From CAWJKP01 sp963843465 (lineage in GTDB: Bacteria > Planctomycetota > Planctomycetia > Pirellulales > Thermoguttaceae): 64,000 bases of DNA. The first letter of the stretch is position 1. Each line of letters starts with the position of its first letter. The notes beneath the pieces are model-generated. The model was not told the DNA's origin, made no database searches, and saw only the letters and a program-made list of their open reading frames with translations. A program made the position numbers and the translations under genes. The stretch covers positions 124,001-188,000 of the forward strand of contig CAWJKP010000001.1 in the NCBI GenBank assembly GCA_963843465.1, given 5' to 3'. Positions 53,533 to 61,546 of this stretch are shown here, piece after piece.

Positions 53533-53841
53533 TTAGGCCGCCGACATGGCCTCCAGCAGGTCTTTGAACTTCTTCAGCCCGCCGACTTCCTTAACGAGGC
53601 CAAGGAGTTCGTTCAGGCGATCAAAGCCACCGACGACCTTGACCGTCTGAGCCACCGCTTTCACCTGCTCGAAGGTAACCGTCGCCTTCTTCTCCGGCGC
53701 TGCCGGTTCGGGAACGGGGGCCACCACTTGTTTTCCGTTGAATCGGTGATCGCAATTGGGGCAGGTTTTCGCTCTGGTTCCCCTGACCCATGCATTGCAC
53801 TTCGGGCACTGTTTCTGGCCCCGCCTTGGCTTCTTGGCCAT
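53533..53841 (-). CDS. Small zinc-ribbon protein
   Basis: 102 residues. KQCPKCNAWVRGTRAKTCPN and CDHRFNGKQ make a two-knuckle zinc ribbon. The C-terminus is a helical domain (TFEQVKAVAQTVKVVGGFDR, LNELLGLVKEVGGLKKFKDL). Start 53841 (MAKKPRRGQ) is preferred over a longer frame. Planctomycete-type small protein with no known role. A terminator follows. Confidence 0.82.
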   Translation of the reverse strand: MAKKPRRGQKQCPKCNAWVRGTRAKTCPNCDHRFNGKQVVAPVPEPAAPEKKATVTFEQVKAVAQTVKVVGGFDRLNELLGLVKEVGGLKKFKDLLEAMSAA

Positions 53842-54073
53842 TTTCGTTTCTCCGATTGGACTGAGTGAATCACAATCCTTATCGACCGGGTAATCCGCAA
53901 CGTAAAGGTAAAGCCTGGAGATAGTGACAAGGATGCGGGATAATCCGAAAAGAACGGGCAAGTAATCTGTCCTTGTCACTTTTGACGGGCGAGGTATATA
54001 GTGGACCCAAGAAACTGGACCACGACTTTAGGTCGAAATCGTGGTAGGATTGGTCCAGACTTGGGAGGGTTAC

Positions 54074-54364
54074 ATGGGAGCGAAACGACGGCGGATCGAG
54101 GCTGGCGTGAAGGCGAAGGTGGCGTTGGCAGCGATGCGGGGGGACCGCACGACGAGCCAATTGGTGTCCCAGTTCGGCGTTCATTCGACGCAGATCGGTC
54201 AATGGAAACGGCGTCTGCTTGACGGTGCAGCGGAGTTGTTCTCCGACGACCGTCGCCGCGAGGTCCAGGGCCAGGACGCGTTAATCGCCGAGTTGTATGA
54301 GCAGATCGGGCGGCTTCAAATGGAGGCGGCCTGGTTGAAAAAAAAAGTTGCCCGACTCGATTGA
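54074..54364 (+). CDS. IS3-family transposase OrfA
   Basis: DNA-binding subunit: helix-turn-helix in GVKAKVALAAMRGDRTTSQL and VSQFGVHSTQIGQWKRRLLD, followed by a leucine-zipper-like coiled coil (DALIAELYEQIGRLQMEAAW, LKKKVARLD). It ends within a run of nine A (54338-54346). ATG 54074 gives MGAKRRRIEAGV. Confidence 0.92.
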   Translation: MGAKRRRIEAGVKAKVALAAMRGDRTTSQLVSQFGVHSTQIGQWKRRLLDGAAELFSDDRRREVQGQDALIAELYEQIGRLQMEAAWLKKKVARLD

Positions 54365-55172
54365 GTTCAAGCGGGAGTGTATCGAAACGGACCATTTGCG
54401 GCTGAGCGTTCGCCGGCAATGCGAGCTGCTGGGCTTGAACCGATCGAGTTGGTACTACGAGGCGGTGGGCGAGTCGCCGGAGAACCTGGCGTTGATGCGT
54501 CGGATCGACGAGCAGTACCTGAGGAAACCCTACTACGGCAGCCGGAAGATGGCGGAGGTGATGGGCATCGATCGCAAGCGGGCGCAGCGGCTGATGCGGT
54601 TGATGGGCCTGGAGGCGATTTACCCCAAGCCGCGTCTGTCGCAGAACACGAAGGAACACCGGACTTACCCCTATTTGTTGCGGGATGTGAAGATCGTGCG
54701 CCCTGACCAGGTGTGGTCCAGCGACATCACCTACGTGCCCATGCCCCAGGGCTGGATGTACTTGACGGTGGTCATGGACTGGTTCAGCCGTTACGTCCTG
54801 TCGTGGCGGTTGTCGAACACCTTGGATGGATGGTTTTGTTTGGAGGCGTTGGAGGAAGCATTGGGCGGCGGCACGCCGGAGATCTTCAACACGGACCAGG
54901 GCGTGCAGTACACGGCCGAAGCGTTTACCGGTCGCCTGGAGAAGGCGGGCGTGGCCGTGAGCATGGATGGGCGTGGCCGCTGGATGGACAACGTATTCGT
55001 GGAGCGTTTGTGGCGGACGGTGAAGTATGAGCACCTCTACCTGCACGACTATGCGACGCCGCGAGCCTTGCAGGCGGGCCTGGCGGCCTACTTTCCGGAC
55101 TACAACGAGGAGCGGATTCATGCGGCCTTGGACTACCAAACGCCGATGGCGGTCTACCATGAAACAACATGA
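54348..55172 (+). CDS. IS3-family transposase OrfB, DDE catalytic domain
   Basis: Transposase with the retroviral-integrase-like DDE core: D in WSSDITYVPMPQGWMYLTVV, D in EIFNTDQGVQYTAEAF, E in VFVERLWRTVKYEHLYL. N-terminal part LSVRRQCELLGLNRSSWYYE is the HTH-like region of OrfB. The frame starts with a TTG after a TGA at 54336, and is +1 relative to orfA. A frameshift or transcription slippage on A9 would be needed for an OrfAB fusion. Confidence 0.93.
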   Translation: MPDSIEFKRECIETDHLRLSVRRQCELLGLNRSSWYYEAVGESPENLALMRRIDEQYLRKPYYGSRKMAEVMGIDRKRAQRLMRLMGLEAIYPKPRLSQNTKEHRTYPYLLRDVKIVRPDQVWSSDITYVPMPQGWMYLTVVMDWFSRYVLSWRLSNTLDGWFCLEALEEALGGGTPEIFNTDQGVQYTAEAFTGRLEKAGVAVSMDGRGRWMDNVFVERLWRTVKYEHLYLHDYATPRALQAGLAAYFPDYNEERIHAALDYQTPMAVYHETT

Positions 55173-55396
55173 GCCGACGATAATGTGTCATCATAATGAC
55201 TCACTTTCGCGCACAAATGGGAAAATCAAACGGTACTCATAGCGGTGGGTGCGACTCTGCGGCCGCGCGAGACCTGGGAAGGGTCTCGCGGGCCGCCAGT
55301 CCTCTCTACCTAAGAAATCGCGTTTCGTGGTCTAGACAAACGGGTCCACTTCAGTATAGTATTGCCGTCTGTGTGTCAATCACCTTCACTCCTAGT

Positions 55397-55759
55397 TCAT
55401 TCCCGAGAAAAAACCACTAGCTCATCCCGTATGACGGCACTGATCTGCTCTTGGTGAAACCGATTCATCAGCACGGCAGCCAGTTCACCGGCCCACTGAA
55501 TGATTTCTTCGTCCGAGTCCTCTCGTAAGGGATAACGCACCACGGCAATCTCCCAGCCCTCCTCTACGTAGTCCTTGCTCACGAATGTCGTCGAGGTAAG
55601 ACGGACAGGGATCGGCGGTTCGTCGTCCTCAGTGCCAGCCTGGAACTCCGAGATGGCCCGAACAACTTTGTCGGCTGGATATTGCTCCTCCCCATAGCCC
55701 TTGCGTGCTCCCATGTAAAGACGAACCTCGAATGCTTTCGTTCTCTTGAGCACTTTCAT
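55397..55759 (-). CDS. Hypothetical protein
   Basis: 120 residues: VRLYMGARKGYGEEQYPADK, VVRAISEFQAGTEDDEPPIP, VSKDYVEEGWEIAVVRYPLR, EEIIQWAGELAAVLMNRFHQ and EQISAVIRDELVVFSRE. It looks like a soluble, well-balanced protein, with no recognised family. Its ATG overlaps the stop of the upstream TM2-like frame (ATGA). Confidence 0.6.
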   Translation of the reverse strand: MKVLKRTKAFEVRLYMGARKGYGEEQYPADKVVRAISEFQAGTEDDEPPIPVRLTSTTFVSKDYVEEGWEIAVVRYPLREDSDEEIIQWAGELAAVLMNRFHQEQISAVIRDELVVFSRE

Positions 55760-55920
55760 GTTTCAGTCCTCGTATCGTCTGCGCTTCTCAATGACGGCGG
55801 CAGGTGGTCACGGGTGCCCGTGATCGGCTTACCGTAGTAGAAGCGGTGGGAGCCGGTGAATCCGAAGATCCAGAGGATGTAGCCGACCAAGACGGAGTGG
55901 GTTTCGTTGGAGGTGCTCAT
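55756..55920 (-). pseudogene. TM2-domain protein, truncated
   Basis: MSTSNETHSVLVGYILWIFG, then FTGSHRFYYGKPITGT matches the first half of TM2-domain proteins exactly. After ITGT the usual second helix (IWFFTFGLLGIGWLVDLFLI) is replaced by RDHLPPSLRSADDTRTET and a stop. It is therefore a truncated copy or a small fusion. The stop overlaps the next start. Confidence 0.75.
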
Positions 55921-56031
55921 GCCGTCATTATAGCGGTGGAACCAAGGGGCGCAAATCGTCTCCACCGCCTCTGGGCGTACAGCAGATGATTGCCGATTTC
56001 CACAACCCGTGACCTGCGGTACAATGTTTCC

Positions 56032-56799
56032 ATGCGGCTCATCTCCCTCCAATCCGGCAGCAACGGCAACTGTATCTACGTCGAGGCAGGCGGCGTCAAG
56101 CTGCTGTTCGACGCCGGGATCAGTGCCAGCCAGGTCGAGGAGCGGCTAGCCCAGCATGGCCGGGATGTGGAAACCGTCGATGCGGTCCTCATCTCCCACG
56201 ACCATGTGGATCACAGCCGCAGTATGGGAATCTTGCACCGGACGTTTCACTTGCCAATCTACGCCACCACCAAGACCTACGGGATGGCCAAGCGATTTGC
56301 ACTGGGCGAGATCGGAGACCTACGGCATTTCCAGTCCAGGGAAAGGCTCAAGTTCGGCAAAGTCACCGTGGAAACCATCGCCACGCCGCACGATGCCGAG
56401 GATGGCGTGGTTTTCGTGGTGGACGATGGCAAGCACCGGCTGGGCATCCTGACCGACCTGGGGCATGTCTTCGACGGCCTGGAGAGCGTGATTGCCTCAT
56501 TGGATGCAGTGCTCTTGGAGAGTAACTATGATCCCCAAATGCTCGCCAACTGCCCTCGTCCAGAATGGCTCAAACAGCGGATTGCCGGGCCGGGCGGGCA
56601 CATCTCGAATTTTGAGGCCGCCGAACTGCTGCTGGGGTCTGCGTCAAAGCGAATGAAATGGGCCTGCCTGGGCCATCTCTCCCAGGACACCAACACGCCG
56701 GACCTGGCCCTGGCAACGCATCGCAAGATCCTGGGCGACCGGCTGCCGATCTTCGTGGCGACCCGGTACGAAGCAAGCGGGGTGATGGAAGTTCGGTAG
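56032..56799 (+). CDS. MBL-fold metallo-hydrolase, YycJ-like
   Basis: 255-residue metallo-beta-lactamase fold protein. The metal site is ISHDHVDHSRSMGIL (H56, H58, D60, H61), and further ligands are in TIATPHDAEDGVVF, TDLGHVFDGL and GHLSQDTNTPDLALATH. Close to YycJ/WalJ, a 5'-3' exonuclease or nuclease linked to cell-wall control in Firmicutes. ATG 56032. Confidence 0.9.
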   Translation: MRLISLQSGSNGNCIYVEAGGVKLLFDAGISASQVEERLAQHGRDVETVDAVLISHDHVDHSRSMGILHRTFHLPIYATTKTYGMAKRFALGEIGDLRHFQSRERLKFGKVTVETIATPHDAEDGVVFVVDDGKHRLGILTDLGHVFDGLESVIASLDAVLLESNYDPQMLANCPRPEWLKQRIAGPGGHISNFEAAELLLGSASKRMKWACLGHLSQDTNTPDLALATHRKILGDRLPIFVATRYEASGVMEVR

Positions 56800-56804
56800 A
56801 TCGC

Positions 56805-57194
56805 CTATTTTTCCTCCACAACCACCGTCTTGCCTCTGACCTCGCTGGTGATTCCAATTGCCAGATATTCCACCGCTTCCGTTCCTGCATTTCGCATCTG
56901 GTGAACCTCACGGGGATCGATCACCACCGCATCGCCACGACGCAGAATGGCGGTGTCCGTTTCGACCGTGATTTCCGCCTCCCCCTGCACAAGGATGAAG
57001 ATTTCCTGCATGTCTTCATGGTAGTGTCGGGCAAATTCTCTGCCCGCACCGAGACTTGCCCAATTGACCATCTGGATACGCCCTGGCTGGAGATCGGCCT
57101 TTTCCAACAAAACCTTCTTCAGGACTCCCGACGACAATGGGTCTTCGTGCCCGGCAGGCACGAACGAACGGCTGGCAGATTTGACGGTTCTCAT
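56805..57194 (-). CDS. Cupin-domain protein
   Basis: 129 residues. Cupin motif 1 HYHEDMQEIFILVQGEAEIT, motif 2 RRGDAVVIDPREVHQMRNAG. The metal-binding pattern is HxHx(4)E...H. The upstream frame ends in TGA overlapping this ATG and encodes RTKDDAARILAENEVGI, possibly the tail of a deleted gene. Function unknown. Confidence 0.85.
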   Translation of the reverse strand: MRTVKSASRSFVPAGHEDPLSSGVLKKVLLEKADLQPGRIQMVNWASLGAGREFARHYHEDMQEIFILVQGEAEITVETDTAILRRGDAVVIDPREVHQMRNAGTEAVEYLAIGITSEVRGKTVVVEEK

Positions 57195-57308
57195 ATCCCA
57201 ACCTCGTTCTCTGCGAGAATGCGAGCAGCGTCATCCTTGGTGCGGTACATCAGGCAGACCTGCACTGAGTCTGGGCGTGGCTGTTCCCTGTCTCCTGCCT
57301 TTTCCCAT

Positions 57309-58427
57309 TCAGGGTTGTCTGATCGACAGGCTCCCCGTTCTCTTCCACTCCCGCACGGCTACAGGCTGGTCGGGATTCTCGCAAACATTCATTTCAACAA
57401 TCACCTTGTCCGCGGAGTCCGTCGCCTTGTCCGCTACCAAAGACAATACTCGTCCATCGGGCAAATCGAAGCACTTGAGCGTCATGTATCCTCCCTGCTT
57501 CGATTTCGGCGGTGCCATCGCCATCATCGCTTCCTTCGCACCGGACGCTGACAAGGTTTCCAGGGCACGCCGCCACGGCATCCCCACACGCAGAGTTGTC
57601 GCCGCCACCCCGGCCAACTCATTCGTACTGACCAGCTTCCAGACCGTGTCCTGGATCACTGCTGCCAACTTGCCATCATGAACCTTGTACGGTTCGCCCG
57701 GCAGCCCCTTCGGATTCTCCTTGTAGAGCGTGGTGAAAAACGTGCAGCCGACGACGTAGGAGCCGACATTGTTGAGGTGGATGCCATCGGCAAAGACCTC
57801 CTTGATGTGCTTGTACCCCGGCACCTCCCCGGCCTTCATCCGCTGGTTCAACTCGTACATGACGTGGCCGACTGGCACCATGCGGATCTTCAGCTTGGGA
57901 TATGCCTTCCTGAGTTCCAAGGTCAGCCGCTCAAAATAGTCCTTGGTTTCGTTCGTATTGTCCCAACCGCCCGTGTACTTTTTGAGCCAGGCCGTGTCGA
58001 AATCGTCCTTGCCCTGCCTCGGCCACCGGGCATACACGTAGACGTGGAGATTTGGGCTCTTGGGCAGGGCAAGGTCGATGAAGTTCTTCGCCATCACCAG
58101 ATCGCCATCCTTGCCATCGAGGTGGCGGTCGAAGGGCTGGAGGCTGAGAACGTCCCATTGGAAGTTGGCCAGGGCGTTGGGGTAGTGGCCAAAAGGCGGC
58201 TCTTGGAAGCCGTCCTTCGGGTGCTGCCAAATCCATTGCAGGGGAGCGCCGGGGATCATGTGACGGCCCCAGACCTGCTTGTGGCCCCGACTCTGCGCCA
58301 GTTCGGCCAGGCCCAGGTAGTTGATCGTGTCGGTGACGCTGTTGCCGACGAAATAGACCCGCAGAGGCTTTTCCTGGGCCTGGGCTTGAACGGCAGCCAG
58401 GATGATGAACAGAGCAAGTCGGTACAT
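57309..58427 (-). CDS. SGNH/GDSL-type exported protein with extra C-terminal domain
   Basis: 372 residues, signal peptide MYRLALFIILAAVQAQAQ. SGNH-like block RVYFVGNSVTDTINYLGLAE, with the nucleophile in GNSVTD; FADGIHLNNVGSYVVGCTFF carries the catalytic D-x-x-H (DGIH). After NELAGV the last ~95 residues (AMAPPKSKQGGYMTLKCFDL, EMNVCENPDQPVAVREWKR) look like an unrelated domain that may have been joined by recombination. Start at ATG 58427; a longer upstream frame is repeat-derived. Confidence 0.85.
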   Translation of the reverse strand: MYRLALFIILAAVQAQAQEKPLRVYFVGNSVTDTINYLGLAELAQSRGHKQVWGRHMIPGAPLQWIWQHPKDGFQEPPFGHYPNALANFQWDVLSLQPFDRHLDGKDGDLVMAKNFIDLALPKSPNLHVYVYARWPRQGKDDFDTAWLKKYTGGWDNTNETKDYFERLTLELRKAYPKLKIRMVPVGHVMYELNQRMKAGEVPGYKHIKEVFADGIHLNNVGSYVVGCTFFTTLYKENPKGLPGEPYKVHDGKLAAVIQDTVWKLVSTNELAGVAATTLRVGMPWRRALETLSASGAKEAMMAMAPPKSKQGGYMTLKCFDLPDGRVLSLVADKATDSADKVIVEMNVCENPDQPVAVREWKRTGSLSIRQP

Positions 58428-58546
58428 GGCGGCGTCTCCAGGGTTGCAATTATTGTAACGCTGGGGCGGGGTGGTCGCCAGATGCGTGATGTTCAACACC
58501 TTCAGGTCGCCGCCATGCTTGGAAGCCGCCCCCGGCCACCGTGACC

Positions 58547-58587
58547 ACCAGTGGCAGTCACTCCGCAGGTGGATTAGAATCCGGGTC
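58547..58587. repeat. 41-bp repeat at a gene junction, copy 2
   Basis: Same as 51639-51679 with 3 mismatches. It lies at the end of the chimeric frame 58558-59211. Confidence 0.9.
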
Positions 58588-59211
58588 GGCAGCTTCACCG
58601 ATGGAAGACGAGCCCCAGGGAATAGCGGGAATGCTTTGCGAACTCTGCGAGTGTGAGGAGGCCGGAGCCACAGCGGCGGCGAGCGTAACAACGAGGACGA
58701 TGGCGGCTCGGAACATGGCAGCATCACCGCCAGCTACGGCCATGTCGTCCCCAAGTTCCCGAAGAGCCCGATCTTTGTATGGCTTGAACTGCCCATGATC
58801 TTCGGGAAGTTCCCACACCCATTGCCAAGATTGCTTGTCTTCGCTCCTGACCCGACGAGATATGACTCCCAGGTCGCTCTTCGCACGTTTCAACGTCCTT
58901 GACGCCACCAGTGCTTTCGTGGCCTCTCGCTGGACATCCTTGGCTGGCATGGGGTCTTTGCACCCGCTGAGGATCGAGCACAGAACATAGCAGGCTTCCT
59001 CCAGTTGAGATTGGTCGAATCGATCCTCCTGTGCCTTGCACATGCTATCACAAAGGCGAGGGCTCTCCTCGATCCACTCGACGGCAATGACCTCGTTGGT
59101 CTTGAGTGTGCGATAGACCAGCGGCGGTGCGTCCGAAAGATTGCTCTTATTCAATGTCAGGACGTGCCGGTGTGGATCATCGCTGCTCGGGTTGCTCCGC
59201 ATGCCTGCCAC
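58558..59211 (-). pseudogene. Chimeric frame: tail of a replication-type AAA ATPase fused to a secreted-protein leader
   Basis: Residues 1-154 match the C-terminus of RepA/Twinkle-like AAA ATPases of plasmids and phages (HRHVLTLNKSNLSDAPPLVY, EEACYVLCSILSGCKDPMPA, KDVQREATKALVASRTLKRA). From MAVAGGDAAMFRAAIVLVVT on, the frame is a signal peptide of an unrelated exported protein, ending in PDSNPPAE, which is the 41-bp repeat. The ATPase domain (Walker boxes) is missing. Supports an integrated element relic in this region. Confidence 0.7.
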
Positions 59212-59280
59212 TTTCCGGACTGTAAACGGTTAAAGCTTTCGTCCTTTCGGGCTTTGTGATCTCCCGATTCTTTTGCTGAA

Positions 59281-61248
59281 CTACCCCGAACCGGCCTGCT
59301 TTCGTCCTACCGGCCCCTCGATCCAAATGATCTCCGAGGCCCGGTCCCCGGTCATTCCGGACACGGTGATTCCTTCGTCCATGAGCTGCGCCCCGGTCCT
59401 CGAACCATTCAGACGGGTCCGCTCCTGGAAGGTCAGCGTAAACGTTGCCTTCCGGTCGAGTCCCTTGAGCTTCACGACCTTGGAATCGCCGTCGGCAGCC
59501 TTTCGCGAGGGCTTGAAAAGCACGACCGAGCCCCGGTCCAAGTCCGGATTGTAGTATTCCAGACCGTCCCAATTCGTGCCGTCGGCCATCGGCAGGATGT
59601 GGTACACATTGCATCCCCGGAGGATCGCACGCTGCCGCGTCTTGTACAAGGCGACATACTGCACCCAGAGATTGTCGTGCAGCTCCTGCGTCAGGATCGA
59701 CCCCATGATGTCGGTCCGCATGTCGTAGGCATCGCGGGTCCGGTGATCGGACTTGAGCTGGACCGGGTTGATGGCGAAGGAATTGGAATAATAGGTGGTT
59801 CGGGTTTTCCACGCCTCGTTGTCATCGTCGTTCATCGTGCAGAAGGTCATCCGTCGGCAGATGGCGAATCCCTTATACGTGCCGCCGTTGCAGCAGTTCT
59901 CGTAGCGGTAGCCCGGCCGGTGCTTGATCAGGTAATCCTGGATGTAGAGGAAGTTGGTCACGCCCTCATAGGTCGGGGGGATCGGGTCGTTGGGCGCTGT
60001 GTAGCGATCCGTGCGCCAGATGTCGAACCAGCCCTGGTCGTAGCGGCTCAGGACCGCCTTGAGCTCCGCATCGCGACCGGCGATCGTCGTCAGGTCGGCG
60101 TCCTTGTACGTTCCGCCCATGTAGAGCGACGCCTTCATTCCGGCCTTGTGTGCCTTGGCGCCGTAGTCGAATCCGTTGGGCCAGACCTTGGGGTGGAACA
60201 TCCAGTCTCGGTCCGTGTACCAGCATTGTCCCGTCCCGTCCCAAAAGTCGAGCTTCACGCACTCCACGCCGGTGGCGGCAATCCGATCGTAATAGCTCTG
60301 CGGCGAGGCGCCGGTCGTGCCAGGTCCGCCGTTTCCGACACACATCTCCGTCCACGGCTCGTCCTGGTTGTCGTGCAGGCTTCGGGTGATCTTGTGGTTC
60401 CAGAACCATCGCTTGAAGCGGTTGCTGCCATCGTCGATATCGCCCTGGTAAACGCCGTAATAGACGCTTGGAATCAGGAAGGTCCCACCGGGCGGCCGGG
60501 CGACTTTCTCCGTGATGGGATGCACCGATACGGCGAACCGCCTCGGATCGGCGCCGGATGTCACGCGGAACCCGCCCAGCTCCCATTCGTAGCCGAGATA
60601 CGCGCCGTGCTTGTCGCCGACGCCCAGGATGATCAGCGGTATGACGGAGGTATCGGTCGTGAAGCTTGCGCGGGGGCCGATCACGTCTTGCAGCACCTCG
60701 CCGATCCCGACGTTCGTCTTCCGGGCGCGGTGCATGGTCACTGGGCCATCGGCCGCCAGATCGACCTTGGCCGCCACAAGCGTCGGCGGGAAGACCACGT
60801 CGCCCTGTGAGCGGTTCTCGACAGTCACCTCGTTTTCCACCGGCCCCGGTCCCGGCAGCGCCCGCCAGACCGATTTCAATTCCATCGCCGGATGGTCGCA
60901 GGTGAACCGCAAGGTCACCTGGCGCCCATGCTTCGCCTCTTCGGTGGCGCCGCGGAACTGCCAGAGCACCGCCCCGCCCTTGTACGCCCCATCGAGGCTG
61001 GGCATGGGCACCGGGCACGGCGCTGCAATCCAGTTCCACGCCCGGCCCGGATTGCGCAGGCCGACGAGGCCGATCCCATGCTCCGTCGCTGTCACGCTCA
61101 CCTCCGTGTCCTCGGTCGCCAAGGTCCAGTTCCGGCCGCTCGGCCCCGCGCCCGCGGAATCGGTCGACGGCTCAGCCGCCCGGCCGCTTAATGCCCATGC
61201 CATCGCGGCCAGCGTTGCAATGCAACCCAACTTGATTTGCAACGTCAT
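59281..61248 (-). CDS. Exported GH36-like glycosidase (melibiase superfamily)
   Basis: 655 residues, signal peptide MTLQIKLGCIATLAAMAWAL. N-terminal beta-sandwich domain (about 30-250), then a TIM-barrel with GVECVKLDFWDGTGQCWYTD (probable nucleophile Asp in KLDFW, like GH36 KWD), and DQGWFDIWRTDRYTAPNDPI. A C-terminal beta domain follows (VVLFKPSRKAADGDSKVV). Likely an alpha-galactosidase-like exo-enzyme, though substrate specificity cannot be read. Start ATG 61248, GGAGGA upstream. Confidence 0.8.
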   Translation of the reverse strand: MTLQIKLGCIATLAAMAWALSGRAAEPSTDSAGAGPSGRNWTLATEDTEVSVTATEHGIGLVGLRNPGRAWNWIAAPCPVPMPSLDGAYKGGAVLWQFRGATEEAKHGRQVTLRFTCDHPAMELKSVWRALPGPGPVENEVTVENRSQGDVVFPPTLVAAKVDLAADGPVTMHRARKTNVGIGEVLQDVIGPRASFTTDTSVIPLIILGVGDKHGAYLGYEWELGGFRVTSGADPRRFAVSVHPITEKVARPPGGTFLIPSVYYGVYQGDIDDGSNRFKRWFWNHKITRSLHDNQDEPWTEMCVGNGGPGTTGASPQSYYDRIAATGVECVKLDFWDGTGQCWYTDRDWMFHPKVWPNGFDYGAKAHKAGMKASLYMGGTYKDADLTTIAGRDAELKAVLSRYDQGWFDIWRTDRYTAPNDPIPPTYEGVTNFLYIQDYLIKHRPGYRYENCCNGGTYKGFAICRRMTFCTMNDDDNEAWKTRTTYYSNSFAINPVQLKSDHRTRDAYDMRTDIMGSILTQELHDNLWVQYVALYKTRQRAILRGCNVYHILPMADGTNWDGLEYYNPDLDRGSVVLFKPSRKAADGDSKVVKLKGLDRKATFTLTFQERTRLNGSRTGAQLMDEGITVSGMTGDRASEIIWIEGPVGRKQAGSG

Positions 61249-61546
61249 GATCGTCCTCCGCTTGTTTCCCACCGTCTTGAGGCAGCCTCGACGCTTTAGG
61301 AGCGTTGGCATTCGGTTGCCGCCCGCTGTCTCACGATTTTGGCTGAGCCAATGCCTGCCACCCTACCGCCGCGTGCAACCGCCCGCAAGTGGTCCCTTGC
61401 CCAGGTTTTCAACTGATCAGCGGCGACGCTGTTTGCGCCTCGCCCATCACTACAGCTCTTGACAGGCTTCACGTTGCAGCGTTACTTTCGTCTCCTGGAG
61501 TTCTCGCACCAGGAATAGGGTAACTCGCCGACTCGGAGGCATCCCC

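Larger units (their letters stand above)
54001..55349 (+). mobile_element. IS3-family insertion sequence
   Basis: About 1.35 kb. Left end GTGGACCC...GACCACGA (54001-54025) and right end complement (55325-55349) are imperfect inverted repeats with 8 + 8 conserved positions around 9 variable ones. It contains orfA and orfB. No clear target duplication could be read. It lies between the zinc-ribbon gene and a fragmentary region. Confidence 0.9.

Noticed and set aside
55260..55290. Hairpin CGCGAGACC/GGTCTCGCG near the IS right end as a terminator
   Set aside because: No T-run follows; inside the IS and of unclear function.
57195..57308. Separate small gene upstream of the cupin
   Set aside because: Only a short possible tail (RTKDDAARILAENEVGI) can be read; insufficient to call a gene.
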